Assembly (NCBI GenBank): GCA_964512385.1
Contig: CAZEHZ010000105.1
Span: 1 to 8,191 of the forward strand
DNA: 8,191 bases
From: CALXXL01 sp964512385
Lineage (GTDB): Bacteria > Verrucomicrobiota > Lentisphaeria > Victivallales > Victivallaceae
Direction of reading: 5' to 3'
The position numbers were made by a program, and so were the translations under genes. The notes beneath the pieces are model-generated. The model was not told the DNA's origin, did no database searches, and saw only the letters and a list, made by a program, of their open reading frames with translations. Shown one piece after another: positions 1 through 6,388 of this stretch; the first letter of the stretch is position 1, and every line of letters starts with the position of its first letter.

Positions 1-26
1 ATTCACTCCCCTGTGTGACATGGGAG
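1..26 (-). repeat. Variant, leader-distal CRISPR repeat copy (partial)
   Basis: This is the only repeat copy that differs from the consensus. Window position 11 (repeat position 17) is C instead of A. In the crRNA-sense strand the change falls in the hairpin stem and replaces one A-T pair with an A-G mismatch. Its first six bases are off the window. Decay at the leader-distal end is common in CRISPR arrays, but whether this is the last repeat cannot be seen here. Confidence 0.9.
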
Positions 27-928
27 CTAAGAGCGCAAAAAGGGATATTGTCATATATAGTTTCAATTCACTCCCATGTGTGACATGGGAGCAGTCGTTT
101 ACACTTAATGGCCTCATTGAGGTGTTTCAATTCACTCCCATGTGTGACATGGGAGTTGGATGCCCCCACGGTTAACAGCTATTTGACGTTTCAATTCACT
201 CCCATGTGTGACATGGGAGGTTTAAATCTACCGGACACGCCGCCGCATCGAGTTTCAATTCACTCCCATGTGTGACATGGGAGGGAAGTTGCCGAAAACT
301 TTAAGGGGCTGATATGTTTCAATTCACTCCCATGTGTGACATGGGAGTTAAAATCGCAAAATGCCTCCAGATAGAGGCAAGTTTCAATTCACTCCCATGT
401 GTGACATGGGAGAATAATCGCAAAACAAACTTGGAGAACTTTTTAGTTTCAATTCACTCCCATGTGTGACATGGGAGATGATGAGGTGAAACAATGAGAA
501 CTAAACTTGTTTCAATTCACTCCCATGTGTGACATGGGAGCTTATGTTACCTGCTCCGAATACCCCCCATGGGGTTTCAATTCACTCCCATGTGTGACAT
601 GGGAGTTAAAAACTGTAAATCCATTTGGGCTGACGGTGTTTCAATTCACTCCCATGTGTGACATGGGAGAAGACGATATTATCTACCGCCAATTTTACCC
701 GGTTTCAATTCACTCCCATGTGTGACATGGGAGTAAAAACAATTCACAAAGTAAAAAATATATGGGTTTCAATTCACTCCCATGTGTGACATGGGAGTTA
801 TGTCATCATCCGCACCGGCGGGCAGCGGCTGTTTCAATTCACTCCCATGTGTGACATGGGAGAAGGCAAAAAACACAAGAAAGATGTAAAAAAAATGTTT
901 CAATTCACTCCCATGTGTGACATGGGAG
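1..928 (-). CRISPR. Subtype I-C CRISPR array, 14 spacers, open at the left edge
   Basis: Fifteen copies of a 32-bp repeat begin at -5 (cut by the window edge), 60, 124, 188, 252, 316, 381, 446, 509, 574, 638, 702, 766, 831 and 897. Spacers are 31-34 bp. Repeats 2-15 are identical. Read on the minus strand, each repeat has an 8-bp perfect stem (CTCCCATG/CATGGGAG) around the loop TCACA, followed by TGAATTGAAAC. The GAAAC end and the hairpin are typical of I-C repeats and show that the crRNA strand is the minus strand, the same as the cas genes. Cas5d cleavage at the stem base would leave the 11-nt handle TGAATTGAAAC. The newest spacer is therefore at 863-896, beside the leader, and the oldest visible one is at 27-59. 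No two spacers are alike, and I recognise no spacer target. Confidence 0.99.
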
Positions 929-953
929 AGCAGTTTCTTTAAATCATGTTCAA

Positions 954-965
954 TTTTCAAAGAAC
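954..965 (-). promoter_or_regulatory. boxA-like antitermination element in the leader RNA
   Basis: The minus strand reads GTTCTTTGAAAATTGAAC from 965 to 948, with the core GTTCTTTGAAAA at 965-954. It closely resembles rRNA-operon boxA sequences (E. coli TGCTCTTTAACA; Firmicutes forms such as GTTCTTTGAAAAC, recalled from memory), which bind NusB-NusE and protect long untranslated RNAs from Rho. boxA elements upstream of CRISPR arrays are established in some bacteria. Here it lies about 32 nt downstream of the predicted transcription start and 25 bp before the first repeat. The alternative is a leader motif used for spacer integration. Confidence 0.65.
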
Positions 966-968
966 CTT

Positions 969-990
969 AAAAAAAGATTAAGCTTTTTTT
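969..990. repeat. A/T-tract inverted repeat in the leader
   Basis: AAAAAAAG (969-976) and CTTTTTTT (983-990) are perfect 8-bp inverted repeats around a 6-base loop. It sits between the promoter and the boxA-like element. With only one G-C pair the RNA hairpin is weak and the U-run is inside the stem, so I do not call it a terminator. It may act as bent A-tract DNA in the leader or as a pause site. Confidence 0.6.
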
Positions 991-1003
991 ACTCACGAAA
1001 ATG

Positions 1004-1033
1004 ATATTATTTATGTAAGTTGATGATTGTCAA
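1004..1033 (-). promoter_or_regulatory. Leader promoter for pre-crRNA
   Basis: On the minus strand a perfect sigma70 -35 box TTGACA (1033-1028) is followed after 18 bp by TAATAT (1009-1004), one base from the consensus TATAAT. Transcription would start near 997, giving about 69 nt of leader RNA before the first repeat at 928. It is placed and oriented to drive the array independently of the cas operon. This is inferred from sequence only. Confidence 0.8.
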
Positions 1034-1037
1034 CACG

Positions 1038-1079
1038 TGCGAGCGATGAGCTTGACTTCGCTTCAATATGGCGTTCGCA
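1038..1079. repeat. Imperfect inverted repeat between cas2 and the leader promoter
   Basis: TGCGAGCG (1038-1045) and CGTTCGCA (1072-1079) pair over 8 bp with one mismatch (G-U in the plus-strand RNA, A-C in the minus-strand RNA). It begins just after the cas2 stop codon on the minus strand. It could mark the 3' end of the cas mRNA, but there is no following U-run and the loop is 26 nt, so its role is uncertain. Confidence 0.35.
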
Positions 1080-1084
1080 ACTTG

Positions 1085-1378
1085 TCATAATAACAACATG
1101 TCGTTATCTAAATCCGGAATGGAACGAACCCCATAATGGAATACTTTTTCCACCCAACGATTACCAAGATTGTAAATTCGTAAACTGTCTTTTTCCTTAT
1201 CAATGATTTGCAAAAGTGCGGCTTGCAACTCTACAAATTTATCCCATTGTATTTGACACTCAAATACCGAATTTTGCACTCGTAATCCATAATTACAGCA
1301 GGTTTTTGCCACTTTATTTAGGCGGCGGCGACCGTTGCTGTCTGTTGTTGACACATCGTAGGTAACAATAATCTTCAT
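1085..1378 (-). CDS. cas2: CRISPR-associated endoribonuclease-fold protein Cas2
   Basis: This 97-residue protein has the normal length for Cas2. It starts MKIIVTYDVST, the first beta strand of the ferredoxin-like fold, with the conserved aspartate at residue 8. In known systems a Cas2 dimer bridges two Cas1 dimers and measures the prespacer; the nuclease activity of the fold is not needed for adaptation. The frame is intact. It starts 3 bp after the cas1 stop codon, with a weak GGAA upstream, so translation is probably coupled to cas1. It is the last gene of the operon, directly before the leader, as usual for I-C. Confidence 0.97.
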   Translation of the reverse strand: MKIIVTYDVSTTDSNGRRRLNKVAKTCCNYGLRVQNSVFECQIQWDKFVELQAALLQIIDKEKDSLRIYNLGNRWVEKVFHYGVRSIPDLDNDMLLL

Positions 1379-1381
1379 CTG

Positions 1382-2407
1382 TTATTTCCAAATATAAGGT
1401 ACATAATATGCCTCTTCGCCACGCAGAAACTTGGCCAATAAACGAGCTTGAACAAAGAAAAGCAGTCCTAAAGGGATTTTCTCATTAAGCCAATCGTGTT
1501 GCAACTCGTCTTTTTTTCGCTGTTGCCAGGCATCTAAAAAAATCTTTCTTCCGCTGTCATTCAACAAAACGGCACCATTGGAGAACTCGGTAAAGTCATC
1601 CTTACCGATGCGGCGATTATTGATTAATGACAACGCCAGACGGTCAACAATCGGGGCTCGATACTCCTCCACCATATCTAAGGCTAAACTTGCCCGCCCC
1701 GGACGATCACAATGCAAAAATCCGACCGCCGGATCTAATCCTACACACTCAAGCGCCGCAATTACTTCGTGTAAAAGCAGTGTATAACCGAATGACAACA
1801 TGGCATTGACACGATCCAAGGGCGGGCGTCTGGAGCGGCCATGAAAGCAAAACTCATTTGAATTTTGCGTAATCAAATGATTGAATACGCCGAAATATCC
1901 GTCGGCTGCTTTGCCTTCAATGCCACGAATTGAGTCTAACGAATCCGTTGTTTGCAGTTGTTTGAGTAGTTGCCATAAAAGTTCGGCGGCAGTTGAAACT
2001 TGACTGTCTTCGGCATTATGGTCCCGTAAAAATCGACGCAAAACAGTTCGACTGTTAGAAATTTTACTTAACAACAACATGCGTACTAAAGCCAAACTTT
2101 GTTCAGCGGAATCGGCAACCCGATACTGAGAGCGCCGCAACAGTACATTGCCGGACACCGGCCCCTCTACTCGTGCTAAAAAACGGCCGAACTCATCTAA
2201 AAAAGAGATCAATATGTCATTTTCAGCACAAAAATGCATTAAATACGGCGAACACGAAACCCGACCACAGCATACAATGCCGGATAAATTATGGCCGGGC
2301 AATCTTATCGGCTCCTGTCCGTCTCTGGCAATCTGAATTGTTAATCCCTCTTTCGAAAGATAACTGCCCGGAGTCGTTACATATAACGTGTTAAGCAATT
2401 TTCTCAT
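1382..2407 (-). CDS. cas1: CRISPR integrase Cas1 (I-C type)
   Basis: Cas1 is the metal-dependent integrase that inserts prespacers at the leader-repeat junction. The 341 residues match the usual I-C length. The N-terminal beta domain covers about residues 1-85 and the helical catalytic domain the rest. Recognisable catalytic positions are E164 in RGIEGKAADGYFG, H232 in GFLHCDRPGRASLALD, and D244/E247 in the following LDMVEEYR segment; these match the Glu-His-Asp/Glu metal-binding set of the family, by motif rather than by structure. The start ATG overlaps the cas4 stop (ATGA at 2407-2404), and AAAGGA lies about 9 bases upstream, so cas4 and cas1 are translationally coupled. The frame is complete, with no sign of decay. 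Confidence 0.98.
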   Translation of the reverse strand: MRKLLNTLYVTTPGSYLSKEGLTIQIARDGQEPIRLPGHNLSGIVCCGRVSCSPYLMHFCAENDILISFLDEFGRFLARVEGPVSGNVLLRRSQYRVADSAEQSLALVRMLLLSKISNSRTVLRRFLRDHNAEDSQVSTAAELLWQLLKQLQTTDSLDSIRGIEGKAADGYFGVFNHLITQNSNEFCFHGRSRRPPLDRVNAMLSFGYTLLLHEVIAALECVGLDPAVGFLHCDRPGRASLALDMVEEYRAPIVDRLALSLINNRRIGKDDFTEFSNGAVLLNDSGRKIFLDAWQQRKKDELQHDWLNEKIPLGLLFFVQARLLAKFLRGEEAYYVPYIWK

Positions 2408-3021
2408 TCAATAAGTTCCTTTGCAAAAAACTCGGTTATAGCACACGACTTTAGCGTGGGCGGCAAACAATATTCAAATAATGAACACGCCCGGCAACGC
2501 TTGGCATAAACAGGAACCTCATATTCTCCACCGGCCATAATTTTCTGACAAGCTTTGATAACGGACAGGGTAAACGAGCGCAACGACTCATCTATTTCAA
2601 CCGGTACACGTTCTCTATTTTCAAAGTAAAACAGTGCACCGAGTTCAATTTTGGTCTTCATCATCTCTTCTAAACAGAGAGTTTGAGCGCAAAGTTGAAC
2701 CCGGTCGCGGTCATCTGGTTTGTCTTTGCCGCGTTTGTATTCCACCGGAACAATAATATTGCCGGATAAAAATTCGACGGCGTCGGCCACCCCGGTTAAG
2801 CCGAGTTTTTCAGAGGCCAACGGCAAGGCGTATTCCACTCTTCGTTTGGCCGACTTACTATTTCTACCCGGCAAGTCCACCCGCCGGTGAAGTTGCCGGC
2901 CATCCGCCGTAAAAAAGTTTTCCCGCCAATATTGTTCCTGATGAATAATTGCGAATTGCCGTGGGCAATACACATAGTGCTGTAAGGCTGAAATCATCAA
3001 TCGTTCATCAGGCGGAATCAT
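2404..3021 (-). CDS. cas4: CRISPR adaptation exonuclease Cas4 (RecB-like, Fe-S cluster)
   Basis: Cas4 trims prespacers and checks their PAM before handing them to Cas1-Cas2. This 205-residue protein has the full family signature: C19 in YCPRQ and C176, C179 and C185 (RCRACSLFEYC) for the iron-sulfur cluster. The RecB nuclease residues are H45, D80 (TGVADAVEF), E94 and K96 (VPVEYKRGK) and Q109 (motif III). All are present, so an active nuclease is expected. It begins 11 bp after cas7, with GAGGT about 5 bases before the ATG, and overlaps cas1 by 4 bp. Its neighbours indicate a Cas4-Cas1 complex, as shown for other I-C systems. Confidence 0.98.
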   Translation of the reverse strand: MIPPDERLMISALQHYVYCPRQFAIIHQEQYWRENFFTADGRQLHRRVDLPGRNSKSAKRRVEYALPLASEKLGLTGVADAVEFLSGNIIVPVEYKRGKDKPDDRDRVQLCAQTLCLEEMMKTKIELGALFYFENRERVPVEIDESLRSFTLSVIKACQKIMAGGEYEVPVYAKRCRACSLFEYCLPPTLKSCAITEFFAKELIE

Positions 3022-3032
3022 TTTTTACCTCG

Positions 3033-3881
3033 TTATACCAACTCTTGAATTTCAACATTTTCCGGGCAGGCCGCTCGATCAATCTCTATATTGTAATCAT
3101 TAAAAGTACGTGGTACTTCCACGTCGGCTTTTTTGTTGATGGCCACCAAGTCAAACAGTTTCCATGCCGGAGCATTCCCTAAAGCGTCGGCGTGCTTAAA
3201 CACAATCAATTTTTTAGTGGACATGGTGCCACGAGCGGCCGAATGGTCATATTCAAACATACAGGATAAGGCTTTAAAGAACAACTCTAAATCTTCGGTA
3301 GAGAACCCGGTATCGTGCGCAAATTGCGGAGAAATGAACCCGCGAGCAACATAAAGACCGTATGGAACCGTGTATTTACGCCCCATGGTGCGTTCTTTAT
3401 CCGCATCTTTTTCGGTGGTAACCGCCATACGGGTAATGGTGTGTTCTAAAAAATTGATGGGGTCAATCGAGCGGGCAAAGGTCATCTGCACCGGCCCGCG
3501 AACTTGACCGGCATTTTTTCCGGTGGTTAATACCGCCCCAAAAGCACGGATGTCATAATATTTACGGCACATAACTATTTTGGCGGCGTCTTCTTTGTTT
3601 TTAGGTGGTGCGTTTTTAACCTCTTCTTCATCATACGAGGCATCAATTTTGGTATTTAATACCGCTTTTTCCTGCACAAAAATATCGAAACCGGCATTGG
3701 CATCACCAACCATTTGCACATAATTGCGTACTTTGCGTTTTAAGCAGACATCGGAGACTAAGCCCATGCCGGTTTCGTTATCCGTGCGAGGCATATTTCC
3801 GGCATCCGGGTCGCCGTTGGGGTTACCGTCTTGAACATCAAAAATCAACAGGAAATCATAACGGTTTTGTAAGTCAGACAT
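3033..3881 (-). CDS. cas7: Cascade backbone protein Cas7 (Csd2 family)
   Basis: Cas7 is the repeated RRM-fold subunit that coats the crRNA spacer; seven copies are reported per I-C Cascade. The 282-residue length is normal. The family hallmark GNPNGDPDAGNMPR is at about 19-32, then LVSDVCLKRKVRNYV (41-55), DIRAFGAVL (110-118), GPVQMTFARSIDP (129-141) and YDHSAARG (211-218), all typical of Csd2. It starts 3 bp after the cas8c stop codon. A strong AGGAGA (3894-3889) about 7 bases before the ATG lies inside the end of cas8c, which fits the high amount of Cas7 needed. Confidence 0.99.
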   Translation of the reverse strand: MSDLQNRYDFLLIFDVQDGNPNGDPDAGNMPRTDNETGMGLVSDVCLKRKVRNYVQMVGDANAGFDIFVQEKAVLNTKIDASYDEEEVKNAPPKNKEDAAKIVMCRKYYDIRAFGAVLTTGKNAGQVRGPVQMTFARSIDPINFLEHTITRMAVTTEKDADKERTMGRKYTVPYGLYVARGFISPQFAHDTGFSTEDLELFFKALSCMFEYDHSAARGTMSTKKLIVFKHADALGNAPAWKLFDLVAINKKADVEVPRTFNDYNIEIDRAACPENVEIQELV

Positions 3882-3884
3882 AAT

Positions 3885-4292
3885 TTATTCTCCTTTATTT
3901 TCAGTTTCATTATTTTCATTATTCAGTTCATCGGTATTTTTAACTTTGCTTTCAAACAGTTTCTGACGATATTGATAATATCCTAAACAGAAGCGTCCTT
4001 GATCATCCGGGCAAAAATGAATGGGGAAATGATCGCCGATACGGTCGGCTATTTCGCCGATCATGCGTTCAAAATTTATTTTCCGGCCGGGGCTGAGTTT
4101 TTTCAGATGAGCCCGGTTTAACCGCAACAAGGTACCGAATACCGTAGCCGGCTGGGTAGATGCCGCCGCAAAAAAACGATCCGTGATGGTGGCGTTTATG
4201 CCGGGATTAGCCTCTTCCTGAGCTTTTACCAGTAAGGCGAATAACGCCCCGGACTGATAAGCTATGCTGGGATTTTCCGAATCAAAGCTCAT
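3885..4292 (-). CDS. cas11c: Cas11c small subunit from an internal start within cas8c
   Basis: In characterised I-C systems the small subunit Cas11c is made from an internal translation start near the 3' end of cas8c, and two copies form the inner filament of Cascade. Here codon 463 of cas8c is ATG (4292-4290), preceded after 6 bases by a full Shine-Dalgarno AAGGAG. It starts MSFDSENPSIAYQSGALFAL in the same frame and would give a 135-residue, mostly helical protein sharing the cas8c stop. Position and size fit the published cases. The internal start is inferred; the protein itself cannot be proved from sequence. Confidence 0.85.
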   Translation of the reverse strand: MSFDSENPSIAYQSGALFALLVKAQEEANPGINATITDRFFAAASTQPATVFGTLLRLNRAHLKKLSPGRKINFERMIGEIADRIGDHFPIHFCPDDQGRFCLGYYQYRQKLFESKVKNTDELNNENNETENKGE

Positions 4293-5678
4293 AGATATCT
4301 CCTTATATTGATTGGTTAAATTTTGTAAACGTATTTTTCGGTTTAAAAATGCTTTAAGGATTGATGCTCTTAACGACGTTACCGCATGTTCATTATGAAC
4401 TCGCTGTAAACATAAATTATACCAGACGCATGGATACTGCGTCCCGTTAAATATAGCGTCAAACATTCTGGGCGGCAGGTTAGATGGCACATTGTCCATT
4501 TTATACTCATGGTCTACGGCGCTTAACAGCGAGATTAATGCCGGGTATTCCCGGCCGTCAGTAATGGTTAAATCCTGAAAATGTTGTGCGATATTCTGCG
4601 CAAACTCGCCTACCGTGCCGCTTTTCCAAAAACTTACGCATATCCGGGCCGCATTAGGCGATAAGCCTAAAAAGTAGTAGCGTATTGAGCGGTCTTCAGC
4701 CGGTAATTTGCCGCTGTAAACCGCCTCACACAACTTCCGCATGGCGGTAACATTTTCTTCGGCCTGTTCTTTGTCTGGTTTAATCATGATTCTCAGCATG
4801 TTTTCCGGCGAAAATGAGGAAACTTTACTTTCCACCCAAAATGCCGCCGTAATATTGCCTAAGGAAAACCGGTTGTTGGACTCCTTAGACAACAAAGAAT
4901 TAAGTGCCGTGGTGCAGGCAAAATTGGCCTCTAAGCTAATCGGTGCATTATAGCACTGTTCTTTGCCATACGAATCATATCCGCTGTTGGTCTGAAATGA
5001 GACCAATGCCGAAGTTGCTTTACCGCCGGGAATTGAGGTTGGCCGCATTAGGCGGCTTAACCCGGTATGCTTACCGGTTACCAGACAGCAACCGGATTTT
5101 TCTGTATTGGGGTTTTCCTCATTAAGCGCACAATTAATTATATACTCTTTTACGGCTTTTCGGCATGGTATGGGGTCAAAATCTCCTTTTAGTTTAAAAG
5201 TCAGGTTACAGTTGGGAATCTTGGCGCAGTTCGGCCCCTCTGGAGCCAGCAGAACTTTTTCATATTCATTATTGCGGTAAAATTCCAGAACTGCATTTAC
5301 GCCGTCGTCCTGTTTCAGTTCGGCCGGCAAATTTTGCAACTGCTTTATAAACTGCTGATTCTGTAGTTCCGCCAGTTGATTGTTCTTAAGCTGTTTATCC
5401 GGGTCGTCATCGGCTTGGGCATATTTTAGCAGATAACCGTAATGGTCCCACAGTAAATAGGCGGTTTGCCAGGAATTTTTACCGGTGCGTCCTTTGCCTA
5501 ACGGTACAACAAAGATTTGGCCGTTTTTCTTCTTGGTATCTGGTATCAAACATTCCAAATGGTCAAAAGAGCCGTCTTTACGGATGACAATAAGGTATTT
5601 AAACTCTTTTTCTGTAAATCCGGCACGGGGGAGCTGATCGTGTTTTTGATAATAATCATATAATGCTTTTAGAATCAT
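3885..5678 (-). CDS. cas8c: Cascade large subunit Cas8c (Csd1 family)
   Basis: Cas8c recognises the PAM, starts target unwinding and recruits Cas3. The 597 residues match the family. Csd1 landmarks are visible: CCLVTGKHTGLSRLMRPT (about 197-214), the SYGKEQ...NAPISLEANFACTTALNSLL block (236-263) and GLSPNAARICVSFW (338-351). The C-terminal part, from about residue 463, is the helical small-subunit-like region, ending in a hydrophilic Asn/Glu-rich tail. The start ATG overlaps the cas5d stop (ATGA), with GGAGGTG about 5 bases upstream. A second internal start at codon 463 is listed separately as cas11c. Confidence 0.98.
   Translation of the reverse strand: MILKALYDYYQKHDQLPRAGFTEKEFKYLIVIRKDGSFDHLECLIPDTKKKNGQIFVVPLGKGRTGKNSWQTAYLLWDHYGYLLKYAQADDDPDKQLKNNQLAELQNQQFIKQLQNLPAELKQDDGVNAVLEFYRNNEYEKVLLAPEGPNCAKIPNCNLTFKLKGDFDPIPCRKAVKEYIINCALNEENPNTEKSGCCLVTGKHTGLSRLMRPTSIPGGKATSALVSFQTNSGYDSYGKEQCYNAPISLEANFACTTALNSLLSKESNNRFSLGNITAAFWVESKVSSFSPENMLRIMIKPDKEQAEENVTAMRKLCEAVYSGKLPAEDRSIRYYFLGLSPNAARICVSFWKSGTVGEFAQNIAQHFQDLTITDGREYPALISLLSAVDHEYKMDNVPSNLPPRMFDAIFNGTQYPCVWYNLCLQRVHNEHAVTSLRASILKAFLNRKIRLQNLTNQYKEISMSFDSENPSIAYQSGALFALLVKAQEEANPGINATITDRFFAAASTQPATVFGTLLRLNRAHLKKLSPGRKINFERMIGEIADRIGDHFPIHFCPDDQGRFCLGYYQYRQKLFESKVKNTDELNNENNETENKGE
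4299..4304 (-). promoter_or_regulatory. Internal Shine-Dalgarno site for cas11c
   Basis: AAGGAG on the minus strand, 6 bases before the in-frame ATG at 4292, inside the cas8c coding sequence. It encodes Lys-Glu of the cas8c protein (YKEISM), so it serves as both code and ribosome binding site. It is stronger than several of the gene-start sites in this operon. Confidence 0.85.
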
Positions 5679-6379
5679 TTTAACACCTCCGGCGAATCAA
5701 AGTCTGGAATTAAGACGGTGCCGTTGCACATTTTGGCGTGGAAAAAAGTGGCAACCGGGTTTTTAATGTCGGAAAAATCCATGTCATAAAGCATGATGCC
5801 AAAGTCGCGGTCGTGCGAGGCATCTAATGCGGGGTGTTGTTTAATTTCGGCATCAAGTTCATCTTCCGGAATATACAGAAAGTTGGCCGCGCACTCTCTG
5901 GTCCCCAAATACGGCGGATGAAAATATTGCCCCTTGGCCGCCCGGCGAGCAAACATGGCGTAATACTTGGCTGGCGTTTCGGGGCCATGACTTGGAGCCG
6001 GCACGTCATGCTTGCGTTGTTCCACCGGGATATATTCCATGTCGGCATATATACGGTAACTTACGTCTCGCAAACAGAGTCCGGATTTTTGTTGCCGCTC
6101 ATCTTCAATAAAAATGCTCTTGGGGCCGGAGGCCAGCTTGGCAACTTCATTTTTACGGATTGAGATGGTTTTTATGGGATTTAGAACCTCAATTTTCCGT
6201 ACATGCCAGAGAATCGCCCATTTCCAAAAAATGGCCGAAAATATTGCCCGTGCCGCCGACGGAGTCATGACTTCATAAGAAAGACGTTCGATTTTTAGTT
6301 CCGGGCGGTTGAACGCCGCCAAATCGCCCCACACTTTCAAACAAAATTGCTGTCTTGGATTACCGTTCAATTTCTGCAT
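5675..6379 (-). CDS. cas5c: Cas5d: crRNA-processing endoribonuclease and Cascade subunit
   Basis: In I-C, Cas5d replaces Cas6: it cuts the repeat at the hairpin base and then caps the 5' handle in Cascade. The 234 residues fit the family. Landmarks are FCLKVWGDLAAFNRPE (12-27), SYEVMTPSAARAIFSAIFWKW (34-54), LRDVSYRIYA (103-112), and KYYAMFARRAAKGQYFHPPYLGTREC (138-163). Against Bacillus halodurans Cas5d, aligned from memory, the catalytic Tyr46 and His117 correspond to F51 and Y139 here, while the lysine (K138) is kept. It lies 9 bp after cas3 and overlaps cas8c by 4 bp. The start is uncertain: AGGAGG touches the ATG, and a TTG at codon 4 (6370-6368) has better spacing. Confidence 0.97.
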   Translation of the reverse strand: MQKLNGNPRQQFCLKVWGDLAAFNRPELKIERLSYEVMTPSAARAIFSAIFWKWAILWHVRKIEVLNPIKTISIRKNEVAKLASGPKSIFIEDERQQKSGLCLRDVSYRIYADMEYIPVEQRKHDVPAPSHGPETPAKYYAMFARRAAKGQYFHPPYLGTRECAANFLYIPEDELDAEIKQHPALDASHDRDFGIMLYDMDFSDIKNPVATFFHAKMCNGTVLIPDFDSPEVLK

Positions 6380-6385
6380 CCTCCT
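6380..6385 (-). promoter_or_regulatory. Shine-Dalgarno AGGAGG abutting the cas5d ATG
   Basis: AGGAGG at 6385-6380 lies directly against the ATG at 6379-6377 with no spacer. Normal spacing is 5-9 bases. A TTG three codons later is 9 bases from it. The site therefore favours a start at TTG 6370, which would remove MQK from the protein without touching any conserved motif. Confidence 0.6.
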
Positions 6386-6388
6386 GTA

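Larger units (their letters stand above)
929..1084 (-). other. CRISPR leader region between cas2 and the first repeat
   Basis: This AT-rich non-coding stretch separates the cas2 stop codon from the leader-proximal repeat, the usual place for a I-C leader. On the minus strand it holds, in order, an imperfect inverted repeat, a promoter, an A/T-tract inverted repeat and a boxA-like sequence. New spacers would be inserted at 928/929. No convincing protein-coding frame lies here. Confidence 0.9.

Noticed and set aside
1..928. Self-targeting spacers against the cas genes or leader
   Set aside because: No long match between a spacer and the rest of the window was seen by eye; the rest of the genome cannot be checked.
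507..960. Open frames on both strands through the array, with recurring FQFTPMCDMG- or SHVTHGSELK-like peptides
   Set aside because: The repeated peptides are translations of the CRISPR repeat, and the frames have no ribosome binding site or family.
969..990. Intrinsic terminator after the cas operon
   Set aside because: The stem is nearly all A-T, and it lies downstream of the array promoter, where a terminator would stop crRNA synthesis.
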